DNA of 64,000 bases, taken from JBKECO01 sp047974745 (GTDB taxonomy: Bacteria > Bacillota > Clostridia > Lachnospirales > Lachnospiraceae). A model generated the notes under the pieces. It had not been told where the DNA came from and did not search any database. It saw only the letters and a list, made by a program, of their open reading frames with translations. Shown piece after piece: positions 51,378 to 60,900 of the stretch. The first letter of the stretch is position 1. Each line of letters starts with the position of its first letter. Location: contig JBKECO010000007.1 of NCBI GenBank assembly GCA_047974745.1, positions 30,092-94,091 of the forward strand, given 5' to 3'. Position numbers and translations under genes: made by a program.

Positions 51378-53618
51378 ATGAATACAAAAGAACAGATTCT
51401 GCAGACGGATTATTCAGATATCATGCAACAGTCCTATATTGACTATGCTATGAGTGTCATTGTTGCAAGAGCACTCCCTGATGTAAGAGATGGATTAAAA
51501 CCGGTTCAGAGAAGAACGCTGTATGATATGCACGAGCTTGGCATTCGGTATGACAGACCATTCCGAAAATGTGCCCGAATTGTTGGAGATACCATGGGTA
51601 AGTATCATCCCCATGGCGATTCTTCTATTTACGATGCTCTTGTAGTAATGGCTCAGGACTTCAAGAAGGGTATGCCTTTAGTGGATGGGCATGGCAATTT
51701 CGGTTCTATTGAAGGGGACGGAGCTGCTGCAATGCGTTATACAGAAGCGAGACTTCAGAAGGTAACGCAGGAAGCATTTTTGTCAGATCTAGATAAGGAT
51801 GTTGTGGATTTTGTTCCTAACTTTGATGAGACTGAGAAGGAGCCGGAAGTTCTTCCGGTACGACTTCCCAACTTGCTGATCAACGGAGCAGAGGGAATTG
51901 CTGTCGGTATGGCAACAAGTATTCCACCCCATAATGTTGCAGAAGTGATCGATGCAGTCAAAGCATATATGAAAAATCCGGATATCAATACGAAACAGAT
52001 GATGGAACACATCAAAGGACCGGATTTTCCGACCGGTGGAATCGTAGTAAATCAGGACGATCTCTATGGGATTTATTCCACAGGTGCCGGTAAGATTCGT
52101 GTCAGAGGTAATGTTGAAGTAGAAAAAACAAAAGGCGGCAAGGAACAGATTGTAATCACTCAGATCCCTTATACCATGATAGGCGCCGGAATCGGTAAAT
52201 TTCTAAATGATGTCTGCCAGCTCGTGGAAACAAAGAAAACGACGGATATCACGGATATTTCCAATCAGTCCTCGAAGGATGGAATCCGAATTGTCATTGA
52301 ACTGCGTAAAGGCGCAAATGCAGAAAATCTCTGCAATTTATTGTATAAAAAAACGAAGCTAGAGGACACCTTCGGGGTCAATATGCTGGCGGTGGCGGAA
52401 GGGCGGCCGGAGATCATGGGAATCGTACCCATTATCCGCCATCATGTGAATTTTCAATATGAAATTGCCACAAGAAAATATAAGACACTGCTGGAAAAGG
52501 AACTGGATAAGAAAGAGATTCAAGAAGGCTTGATCGCAGCCTGTGATGTAATCGATCTGATCATTGAAATATTACGCGGTTCGGATTCTATGAAGCAGGC
52601 AAAGTCATGTCTGACAAATGGAGATATTTCCGAGATTCGATTTAGATCGGAAGATTCAAAAAAACAGGCGGCTCAGCTTCATTTTACAGAGAGACAGGCA
52701 ACTGCTATATTGGAAATGAGACTCTACAGGCTGATCGGACTCGAAATAGAAGCGTTGATGAAGGATCATGAAACGACGCTTGAAAATATTCGAAATTATG
52801 AGGATATTTTATCCAATAAAGTCACCATGGCGAAGGTTATCATGAAGGAATTGGACGCGTTCAAAAAAGAATTTTCATCAGAGCGCAAAACACGGATCGA
52901 AAATGCAGAGGAAATCGTACTGGAAGAGGTCAAGATCGAAGAGATGGATGTTGTATTTCTGATGGATCGCTTTGGGTATGCAAAAACGATAGATACAGGT
53001 ATCTATGACAGAAACAAAGAAGCGGCAGACAGCGAGAATAAGCATATTTTCTATTGTAAGAATACAGACCGCATCTGCGTTTTTACAAATACAGGACAAA
53101 TGCATCTATTAAAGGTCATAGATATCCCCTATGGAAAATTCAGGGACAAAGGAAAACCGATCGATAATTTATGTAATTATAACAGTGCAGAGGAAACGGT
53201 CATATTCATTGATGCTATGGAGCGCATCGTGGCTGGAAATATCCTGTTCACCTCGAAGACAGGTATGGTCAAAGTGGTGGCGGGAATTGAATTTGATGTA
53301 TCAAAGAGAACAACAGCAGCGACAAAGCTCGCTGACAAGGATCAGCTTCTTGGGGCAGGCTATCAGCTTGAGAACCAGACAATGATACTGCAATCGAAAA
53401 AAGGGATGTTTTTGAGAATCGAGACAAAGAGTATACCGGAGAAGAAAAAAGGTGCAGTGGGAGTACGAGGCATGAGGCTTCTGGCAGGGGATAGCATTGC
53501 CGCAGTCTATCTGTTATCCAGTGGAGAAAATGTCTCCTTGGAACTGGATTCAAAAGTGCTGGATCTCAATCGATTAAAAATAGCGAGTCGCGATACTAAA
53601 GGAGTGAAACACAGCTGA
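51378..53618 (+). CDS. parC: Type IIA topoisomerase subunit A (topoisomerase IV ParC)
   Basis: A 746-residue subunit with the DNA-cleaving Tyr121 in AMRYTEARL and the quinolone-determining region HPHGDSSIYD, where Ser82 and Asp86 are the drug-sensitive residues. The C-terminal beta-pinwheel is short and I see no GyrA box (QRRGGKG), so ParC is preferred over GyrA. It pairs with the ParE just upstream. Its stop overlaps the folC start (TGATG), joining it to the folate-glutathione chain downstream. Confidence 0.88.
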   Translation: MNTKEQILQTDYSDIMQQSYIDYAMSVIVARALPDVRDGLKPVQRRTLYDMHELGIRYDRPFRKCARIVGDTMGKYHPHGDSSIYDALVVMAQDFKKGMPLVDGHGNFGSIEGDGAAAMRYTEARLQKVTQEAFLSDLDKDVVDFVPNFDETEKEPEVLPVRLPNLLINGAEGIAVGMATSIPPHNVAEVIDAVKAYMKNPDINTKQMMEHIKGPDFPTGGIVVNQDDLYGIYSTGAGKIRVRGNVEVEKTKGGKEQIVITQIPYTMIGAGIGKFLNDVCQLVETKKTTDITDISNQSSKDGIRIVIELRKGANAENLCNLLYKKTKLEDTFGVNMLAVAEGRPEIMGIVPIIRHHVNFQYEIATRKYKTLLEKELDKKEIQEGLIAACDVIDLIIEILRGSDSMKQAKSCLTNGDISEIRFRSEDSKKQAAQLHFTERQATAILEMRLYRLIGLEIEALMKDHETTLENIRNYEDILSNKVTMAKVIMKELDAFKKEFSSERKTRIENAEEIVLEEVKIEEMDVVFLMDRFGYAKTIDTGIYDRNKEAADSENKHIFYCKNTDRICVFTNTGQMHLLKVIDIPYGKFRDKGKPIDNLCNYNSAEETVIFIDAMERIVAGNILFTSKTGMVKVVAGIEFDVSKRTTAATKLADKDQLLGAGYQLENQTMILQSKKGMFLRIETKSIPEKKKGAVGVRGMRLLAGDSIAAVYLLSSGENVSLELDSKVLDLNRLKIASRDTKGVKHS

Positions 53619-54934
53619 TGAATTTTGCAGAAGCATATCATTTTCACGAGACATGTAAAGGTGCAGGCAGTAAGCTGGGTCTGACCCGAATAAAAAAACT
53701 GATGGAAGAGCTGGGACGAATCGATGATGAACTGGCAGTGATCCATGTGGCAGGAACGAACGGAAAAGGTTCGGTCTGCAATTATATCTCAGAGATCTTG
53801 AGAAATAGCGGATACAAGGTCGGCCTATTCAGCTCTCCAGTAGTATTTCAGGAGAGGGAAGCATTTCAAATCAATGGAGACATGGTCACAGAAGAAAGCT
53901 ATGCCAGGGTCATGACACAGGTCAAGGCTGCCTGTGAGAATCTCACAGCAAATGGAGTTGAACATCCAACGAGCTTTGAAGTCGACACTGCATTTGCACT
54001 TTTGTATTTTTACCAGGAGCATTGCGATTTTGTGATCCTTGAGACTGGACTCGGAGGTCGAACGGATGCCACAAATGTGGTAAGATCAACAATTCTTTCT
54101 ATATTGACTTCGATCAGTTTGGATCATATGGATTATCTGGGATTTTTTTTAAAAGATATCGCAAGAGCAAAAGCAGGTATCATAAAGCCTGGAGTTCCGG
54201 TCATAAGTACATGGCAGACAGAAGAGATAAAACAGGAACTTCTGACAGAAGCACGATATAACGGCTCTGCGTTTATCGAAGCAGAACCTCTCTGTTTTTA
54301 TCAGGATGATCAGTCATTTCATTATAGAGATTTTGGAGAGCTGGCACTGGGTTCAAGAGCTCTGTACCAAAGGGAAAATGCTGCACTTGCGCTAGAGGCT
54401 GCAGATCTGTTGCTGGCAATGGGATATCGTATTTCGGCAGAATCTGTAAAAAGAGCAATGCGAAGTCCGGGTCCCCCCGGCCGAATGGAAAAGATCAGTG
54501 AGGATCCGCCTTTTTTTCTGGATGGTGCACATAACGAAGCTGCGGCTGAAGTTCTGGCAAAATCTCTCTTATGTTACGATGGCACGGCCGAATGGATCAT
54601 GATCATAGGTGTGATGAAAGATAAAGCCTATGATAAAATGCTGGAGAAACTGAGTCCGGTTGTCTCCCAGATCTATACAGTCACACCTGGCCATGAAAGA
54701 GCACTCGAAGCTAAGGTGCTGGCGAATATAGTCAGAGAATCCTCTGACATATCGGTTCTTTGGGAACCGTCTGTATCCAAGGCGGTTCAAGATGCCAGAA
54801 ATCAGGCAGTATTTGGAAACAGAGATGGGGCGAACATGAAAATAATTGCCTGTGGCTCTCTCTATTTATTAAGTGAGGTAAAAAGTGCAGTATATGAAAT
54901 CGAGCGAGGAAAAAGTCGCACAACGAGTGAGTGA
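53618..54934 (+). CDS. folC: Folylpolyglutamate synthase / dihydrofolate synthase
   Basis: A 438-residue ATP-dependent Mur-ligase-fold enzyme with the P-loop HVAGTNGKGSVCNYI, the ETGLGGRTDATN motif, LDHMDYLG and the C-terminal ligase segment GPPGRMEKI and DGAHNEAA. It adds glutamate residues to folates, retaining them in the cell. It is translationally coupled to parC and overlapped by 50 bp at its end by the gshA-like gene. Confidence 0.93.
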   Translation: MNFAEAYHFHETCKGAGSKLGLTRIKKLMEELGRIDDELAVIHVAGTNGKGSVCNYISEILRNSGYKVGLFSSPVVFQEREAFQINGDMVTEESYARVMTQVKAACENLTANGVEHPTSFEVDTAFALLYFYQEHCDFVILETGLGGRTDATNVVRSTILSILTSISLDHMDYLGFFLKDIARAKAGIIKPGVPVISTWQTEEIKQELLTEARYNGSAFIEAEPLCFYQDDQSFHYRDFGELALGSRALYQRENAALALEAADLLLAMGYRISAESVKRAMRSPGPPGRMEKISEDPPFFLDGAHNEAAAEVLAKSLLCYDGTAEWIMIIGVMKDKAYDKMLEKLSPVVSQIYTVTPGHERALEAKVLANIVRESSDISVLWEPSVSKAVQDARNQAVFGNRDGANMKIIACGSLYLLSEVKSAVYEIERGKSRTTSE

Positions 54935-56192
54935 TGAATGGATGTCCATGCTGCTCAAAGGCAGATTTGGAATCGAAAAAGAGTCCATGAGAATGGATGA
55001 GAACGGAAATCTGGCACAGACAGATCACCCGGACTTAAATGTCTCCAATATCAGTATGGATTTTAGCGAGAGTCAGGTTGAGTTCATCAGTGATGTTCAT
55101 GATAGTATTCACTCGGCTGGCGCTCAGATCTGTATTTTAGAAGATATGGTGGAGGATGCGATCTATCAAAGACCAACTGGGAAAGAATTTGTTTGGACCT
55201 ATTCTAATCCGCCCCACTATGATGAAAATAATATAAGAATCGCTTTTTTTGAGGACGAAAGATCTAATAAGACGAATTACAGGGAATATCTTGCAGGAAA
55301 ATACGGTAAAGTAAAAATGTTGTATTCTGGTCTGCATCTTAATTTTTCCCTCCCCCTTTCATTTTTTGAATTGATGCATCCGGGCGTGGCAGAGTGTCAG
55401 GAGGAAATGAACGACTGGTACTTAAAACTGACGGACAGACTGATGTCTGACAGCTGGCTGATCGTCATGCTGACTTCAGCAAGTCCCGTGGGTGATCCGG
55501 AATTTCTGGATGGTCTAGGAGTAGAAGAAACAGATAGGGAACGATTCACATCCTTTCGCAACAGCAAATATGGGTATTGGAATTTTTTCTATCCGAATCT
55601 GGACTATCGTGATTATAGTTCCTACCTGAAAAGCATACAAAGCTATATTGACAGTGGCGATATTGAATCGATTCAAGAGTTGTACTATCCAATCAGGTTA
55701 AAACCGTACAAAGAGAATACTATGGATAATCTTGAGCAGTTGGGTGTAAGTCATATAGAGCTCAGAATGCTGGATCTGAATCCAATGGTATGTGCAGGAG
55801 TAGAAAAAAGAGATCTGGTATTTTTGCATCTTCTGATTGGTTACCGTATTTGGGAGATGTGGAACAAGACGGACAGCCGAATGTTATACAAATCAGATTC
55901 TGAGCGCATTCATATCCATCAAATGTCTGCAGACAGAGATTTCTTTGAGCAAAATACAAGGTATTATGAATATGCTGTGCAACTGCTCTCAGATATGAAA
56001 AAGTTCTATTCAGAATATAAAAAAGATCACTTCACATCCATGCCACCGGATTATGATGCTGAAATCGTGCTTGATTTTGAGTTGAATAAAATCGTACATA
56101 AAGATAGAAGATATGCTGAAATCCTGATCAAGAGATATCAGGACGGCTACTTTGAAACAAGAATGAAAGAAACAAAGGGGGAACGTATATGA
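54885..56192 (+). CDS. gshA: Glutamate-cysteine ligase, GshA/GshF N-terminal type
   Basis: A 435-residue enzyme matching the gamma-glutamylcysteine synthetase of E. coli GshA and of the N-terminal half of GshF: LLKGRFGIEKESMRMDENGNLA, FSESQVEFISDV and SGLHLNFSLP. SHIELRMLDLNPM follows. It joins glutamate and cysteine with ATP. No glutathione synthetase (GshB or the GshF ATP-grasp half) follows, so the product may be gamma-glutamylcysteine itself. The start is GTG 54885 behind GAGGT, inside folC; ATG 54894 is an alternative. Confidence 0.86.
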   Translation: MQYMKSSEEKVAQRVSDEWMSMLLKGRFGIEKESMRMDENGNLAQTDHPDLNVSNISMDFSESQVEFISDVHDSIHSAGAQICILEDMVEDAIYQRPTGKEFVWTYSNPPHYDENNIRIAFFEDERSNKTNYREYLAGKYGKVKMLYSGLHLNFSLPLSFFELMHPGVAECQEEMNDWYLKLTDRLMSDSWLIVMLTSASPVGDPEFLDGLGVEETDRERFTSFRNSKYGYWNFFYPNLDYRDYSSYLKSIQSYIDSGDIESIQELYYPIRLKPYKENTMDNLEQLGVSHIELRMLDLNPMVCAGVEKRDLVFLHLLIGYRIWEMWNKTDSRMLYKSDSERIHIHQMSADRDFFEQNTRYYEYAVQLLSDMKKFYSEYKKDHFTSMPPDYDAEIVLDFELNKIVHKDRRYAEILIKRYQDGYFETRMKETKGERI

Positions 56193-56830
56193 TTGCAGCA
56201 TTTGATCTGGATGGAACGATCATCAATTCAGAGGAGGGTATCACAAATTGTGTACGTTATGTGTTGGAATACTTCGATATGGAGCAACCAAGACAGGAGG
56301 AACTTCTTTGCTTTATAGGTCCGCCTTTGAGACAGCAATTTATGAAGATCTACGGGTTCGATGCTCAGAAAGCAGAAAAAGGAGTTATAAAATTCAGAGA
56401 ACGATTTGATAAAATCGGTCTTTACGAATGCCAACTGTACCCGGGAATCAGAGAACTGATCCTGTCCCTGCATCAGAAGGGAGCTCGAATTGCATTAGCG
56501 TCGTCAAAGCATGAGGACGCCTGTATAAGGATCTTGGAGCATTTTGATTTGCTGAAATACTTTGAAGTGGTGGCTGGTGCGACCAGGGATGGCAAAATCA
56601 ACACGAAGGCACAGGTCCTTCATGCTTTGTCTGAGAGAATGCAAGTCTCGCCCAGGGAGATTACTCTTATTGGTGATACAGCCTTTGATGTGATGGGAGC
56701 GATTGAAGCTGGTGTTCACTGTGCCGCTGTCACCTATGGATTTGGTTCTAGAGATGAGTTAGAGAAGGCAGGAGCAGAGGTGATCTGTGATTCAGTCGGA
56801 GAGGTGGGACAATACCTTGAAACAATTTAA
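56189..56830 (+). CDS. HAD-family hydrolase, phosphoglycolate phosphatase-like
   Basis: A 213-residue subfamily I HAD phosphatase. Motif I is FDLDGTIIN (nucleophile Asp), a helical cap follows, motif II sits in ALASSKHEDA, and motif IV is IGDTAFDVMGA with GVTYGF-like context (AAVTYGFGS). It resembles Gph/PpaX/YqaB-type enzymes that hydrolyse small phosphate esters. The substrate is not predictable. It is coupled to gshA (ATGA overlap). Confidence 0.88.
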   Translation: MIAAFDLDGTIINSEEGITNCVRYVLEYFDMEQPRQEELLCFIGPPLRQQFMKIYGFDAQKAEKGVIKFRERFDKIGLYECQLYPGIRELILSLHQKGARIALASSKHEDACIRILEHFDLLKYFEVVAGATRDGKINTKAQVLHALSERMQVSPREITLIGDTAFDVMGAIEAGVHCAAVTYGFGSRDELEKAGAEVICDSVGEVGQYLETI

Positions 56831-57605
56831 GGCAATTCGGATATGGGAAGTATTATATCCTATAGGAATCTATTACGCAGCACAATTCATTGGCGTCTAT
56901 ATTCTGGCCATTCTATTTCCTATTCTGAATCAGCAGGTTCTGCTGCAACAGCTTGTGGCAACATTATGTGCGCTGCCTTTGCTTTATTGGACCTTTTATA
57001 AACCGGATCTGCTTTTGAAAATCAAAGTACAGAAGAGACCGACATGGAAACGAAATCTGTTCCTGCTGGTCATGACTTTGCTTTGTGCTGTTAGTTTTTC
57101 TATTGCATTGAATAATTTTTTGGGTCTGTTACAGATCTCAAGATATTCTGCATCTTATGGAGAGGTTCAGGAAGCATTCAGTTCAGGAAGTCTGCCGCTT
57201 CAACTTGTGACACTCTGCCTGGTCGTTCCGATCACAGAGGAGTTTTTATTTCGGGAAATTATTTTTGGAAGATGTAAACGTTTTTTAAAAAGACGAAATG
57301 CCATCTTGCTTTCTGCACTGTTGTTTGGAATCATTCATGTAAATATTGTCCAGCTGGTGTACGCAACGATCTTTGGAATCCTGCTGGCCATACTTTATGA
57401 TCTTGCAGGTGGATTTAAGGCAGCTGCCCTGGCACATATGGCAGCAAATCTCACTTCCATTCTGCGTTCTGAAACAGAGCTTTTTGTGTTTCTAAAAGGC
57501 GGAATGTTCGTTCAGGCAATATGGGCTATTTTATTTTTTATGATATTTGCTGTGATTCTTTATTTTATTAGAAAATATGGAATGCAGCAGGAAGAATCAA
57601 TCTAA
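56817..57605 (+). CDS. CPBP-family intramembrane metalloprotease
   Basis: A protein of about 262 residues with roughly seven membrane helices and the CPBP (CAAX/abortive infection) motifs: TEEFLFREIIFGR (EExxxR), FGIIHVN and a third helix with AHMAAN. These place catalytic Glu, Arg, His and Asn in the membrane. Members process prenylated or bacteriocin-related peptides, or act in phage defence; the role here is unknown. A GTG at 56787 is in frame, but GAGAGGTGG nine bases before TTG 56817 favours the latter. It overlaps the HAD gene by 14 bp. Confidence 0.82.
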   Translation: MKQFKAIRIWEVLYPIGIYYAAQFIGVYILAILFPILNQQVLLQQLVATLCALPLLYWTFYKPDLLLKIKVQKRPTWKRNLFLLVMTLLCAVSFSIALNNFLGLLQISRYSASYGEVQEAFSSGSLPLQLVTLCLVVPITEEFLFREIIFGRCKRFLKRRNAILLSALLFGIIHVNIVQLVYATIFGILLAILYDLAGGFKAAALAHMAANLTSILRSETELFVFLKGGMFVQAIWAILFFMIFAVILYFIRKYGMQQEESI

Positions 57606-57736
57606 TCGGAGCAAACAAAATAGACACAATAAAAGAAATGCTTCCAATATCTCAGTTCTTCACTTTAAAAAGAGAAAGAAAAATACCCCTAATTCCTCGC
57701 TTTGTTGTGCGGATAGCAGGACATAATAGTGATAAT

Positions 57737-57782
57737 AACACATAATTGACAGATAATATATACTGTCAGTTATGTGTTTTCT
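57737..57782 (+). terminator. Terminator of the parE-to-CPBP operon
   Basis: A 16-bp stem, AACACATAATTGACAG / CTGTCAGTTATGTGTT with one G-U pair, and a short TTTT tract. Confidence 0.82.
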
Positions 57783-57812
57783 AATTATCAGACAATAATA
57801 ACAAAATAAAAG

Positions 57813-57841
57813 TTTACATATTTATAAAAAGCAATTATAAT
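57813..57841 (+). promoter_or_regulatory. Promoter of gltB-gltD
   Basis: TTTACA (57813-57818) and a perfect TATAAT (57836-57841) with 17-bp spacing, 66 bp before gltB. Confidence 0.72.
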
Positions 57842-57906
57842 CTTAACTATGAGAATATTATATTTGAAATATATTTGAAGTAGTGTAAGCAGAAAGGAAT
57901 GATACT

Positions 57907-60900
57907 ATGACCGAGCATATAAATGAAAGTAATGCCGTTGCTAAAGGAATGTATGATCCCCGGTTCGAGCATGATAACTGTGGTATTGGTGCAGTTGTCA
58001 ATATCAAAGGAATCAAGACACATGATACTGTGGCGAATGCATTAAAAATTGTAGAGAATTTAAAACACAGAGCCGGAAAAGATGCTGAGGGCAAGACAGG
58101 TGATGGAGTGGGCATCTTACTGCAGATATCCCATAGATTTTTCAAGAAGACAACAAAGTCACTTGGTCTTGACATTGGCGATGAACGAGATTACGGAATC
58201 GGTATGTTCTTTTTTCCTCAGGATGAGCTCAAAAGAAATCAGGCAAAAAAGATGTTCGAGGTCATTGTTGCAAAAGAAGGACTGGAATTCATAGGCTGGC
58301 GTGTCGTACCGATCGAACCAGAATATCTGGGACAAAAGGCCATTGATTGTATGCCTTATATTATGCAGGGCTTTGTGAAAAGACCAGCTGACACACAAAA
58401 AGGTCTGGATTTTGACAGAAGACTCTATATTGCAAGACGAATTTTTGAAAAGTCCAATGACAATACCTATGTGGTATCCATGTCGAGCAGAACAATTGTT
58501 TATAAAGGAATGTTTCTTGTGGAGCAGCTCCGGCTGTTCTTTGCGGATCTGCAGGATGAGGATTATGAGTCAGCCATCGCAACAGTGCATTCACGTTTTT
58601 CCACAAATACGAATCCTAGCTGGGAACGTGCACATCCAAATAGATATATCGTTCATAATGGCGAGATCAATACCATAAAAGGGAATGCCGATAAGATGCT
58701 GGCAAGAGAAGAGACACTTGAGACAGTCGCTATGGGTGGTGATCTTCAAAAGGTCCTTCCAGTGATCAATACAGAAGGATCTGACTCTGCAATGCTTGAT
58801 AATACACTGGAATTTCTCGTTATGGGCGGAATGGATCTACCCCTTGCAGTCATGATCATGATTCCGGAACCCTGGGCGAACAATTCTCTGATGTCACGAA
58901 AAAAACGTGATTTTTATCAGTACTATGCAACTATGATGGAGCCATGGGATGGACCGGCTTCCATACTGTTCTCCGATGGAGATATGATGGGTGCAGTTCT
59001 GGACAGGAATGGTCTGCGGCCTTCTCGTTATTATGTAACAGATGACGATTATTTAATTCTTTCATCTGAAGTAGGTGTTTTAGATATTGACCCTACAAAG
59101 GTGGTGATCAAAGAGCGTCTGCGTCCCGGAAGAATGCTTCTTGTGGATACCAAGCAGGGCAGAATCATAGATAATGATGAGTTAAAGGAAACCTATGCTG
59201 ACAAGCAGCCATATGGTGAATGGCTGGATAACAACCTGATATCTCTTAGCGATCTGAAAATTCCGAACATCCGTGTTCCTGAGTATTCATCGGAGGAACG
59301 CAAGAGAATGCAGAAGGCATTTGGCTATACTTACGAATCATTAAAAGACAGTATACTTCCAATGGCACAAAGTGGAGGTGAAGCAACAGCAGCAATGGGT
59401 ATCGACACCGCTCTTGCTGTATTTGCAGAGGATCATCAGCCTCTGTTCAATTACTTCAAACAGCTGTTTGCACAGGTCACAAATCCACCTATCGACTGTA
59501 TTCGTGAAAAAGTAGTTACCTCCACAACGGTCTATGTTGGAGAAGATGGAAATCTACTGAAAGAAAAGGCGATCAATTGCCGAGTGCTGAAAGTAAACAA
59601 TCCTATACTGACCAATACAGATCTGATGAAGATCAAAAGTATGAAGGTGGATGGATTTAAGGTAGTCGTTCTGCCAATCACCTACTATAAGAATACCAGT
59701 CTGGAAAAAGCTCTTGATCACCTGTTCGTTGAGGTGGATCGGGCTTATCGAGACGGCGCCAATATATTAATTCTCTCTGACAGAGGTGTGGATGAAAATC
59801 ATGTGGCAATTCCATCGCTGCTTGCTGTTTCTGGACTGCAGCAGCATCTGGTCCGTACCAAGAAGAGAACAGCGGTCGCTGTGATCCTTGAATCAGGGGA
59901 ACCAAGAGAAGTTCATCATTTTGCAACACTTCTGGGATTTGGTGCATGTGCGATCAATCCTTATCTGGCGCTTGATTCAGTGAAGCAGCTGGTCGACGAG
60001 CATATGCTGGATAAAGATTACTATGCCGCTATCACGGACTATAATCATGCAATCATATCGGGAATCGTAAAAATTGCATCAAAAATGGGCATTTCAACAA
60101 TTCAGTCCTATCAGGGATCAAAGATCTTTGAAGCGATCGGAATTGATTCTAGTGTTATTAATAAATACTTCACCAATACGGTCAGCAGGATCGGCGGAAT
60201 CACGATCGAAGATATAGAACGGGATATGAATGAGCTCCATTCAGCGGCATGGGATCCACTCGGACTAGAAACAGATCTGACACTTGACAGTAAAGGAAGA
60301 CATAAATACAGAAGTGGTGCGGATCAGCATCTGTACAATCCGGCTACCATCCATCTGCTTCAGGAATCCACAAAACGTGGTGATTATGAGATGTTCAAGC
60401 AGTACACTGAGCTGGTCGATCAGGAAGTGGAAGTTGGTCTGATCCGAGGAATCGTTGATTTCAACTATGCGAAGAAACCGATTTCGATGGATGAAGTCGA
60501 AAGTGTAGAATCGATCGTGACCAGATTCAAGACAGGGGCTATGTCATATGGCTCCATTTCAGGCGAAGCACATGAGACTCTGGCGATCGCTATGAACAGA
60601 CTGCAGGGAAAATCAAATACTGGTGAAGGCGGTGAAGATCCTGCTAGAATTGCAAGTAAGAATACAGCACTGGACAGATGCTCCTCCATTAAGCAGGTGG
60701 CAAGCGGCCGGTTTGGAGTGACGAGCCGTTATCTTGTCAGTGCAGAAGAGATTCAGATCAAAATGGCGCAGGGAGCAAAGCCAGGTGAAGGCGGACACCT
60801 TCCTGGTAAAAAGGTATATCCATGGATCGCAAGGACAAGACTGTCCACACCTGGAGTTTCTCTGATCTCTCCGCCTCCGCATCATGATATCTATTCGATC

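Larger units (their letters stand above)
57606..57906 (+). other. Intergenic region before gltB
   Basis: 301 bp without a gene. It contains the terminator of the upstream operon (57737-57782), then an A/T-rich stretch with the gltB promoter (57813-57841). I see no riboswitch, T-box or obvious regulator operator. Confidence 0.6.

Noticed and set aside
56817..57605. CPBP protease as part of a phage-defence or bacteriocin system
   Set aside because: The gene is the last of a housekeeping chain (parE to HAD) and has no toxin, effector or bacteriocin neighbours.
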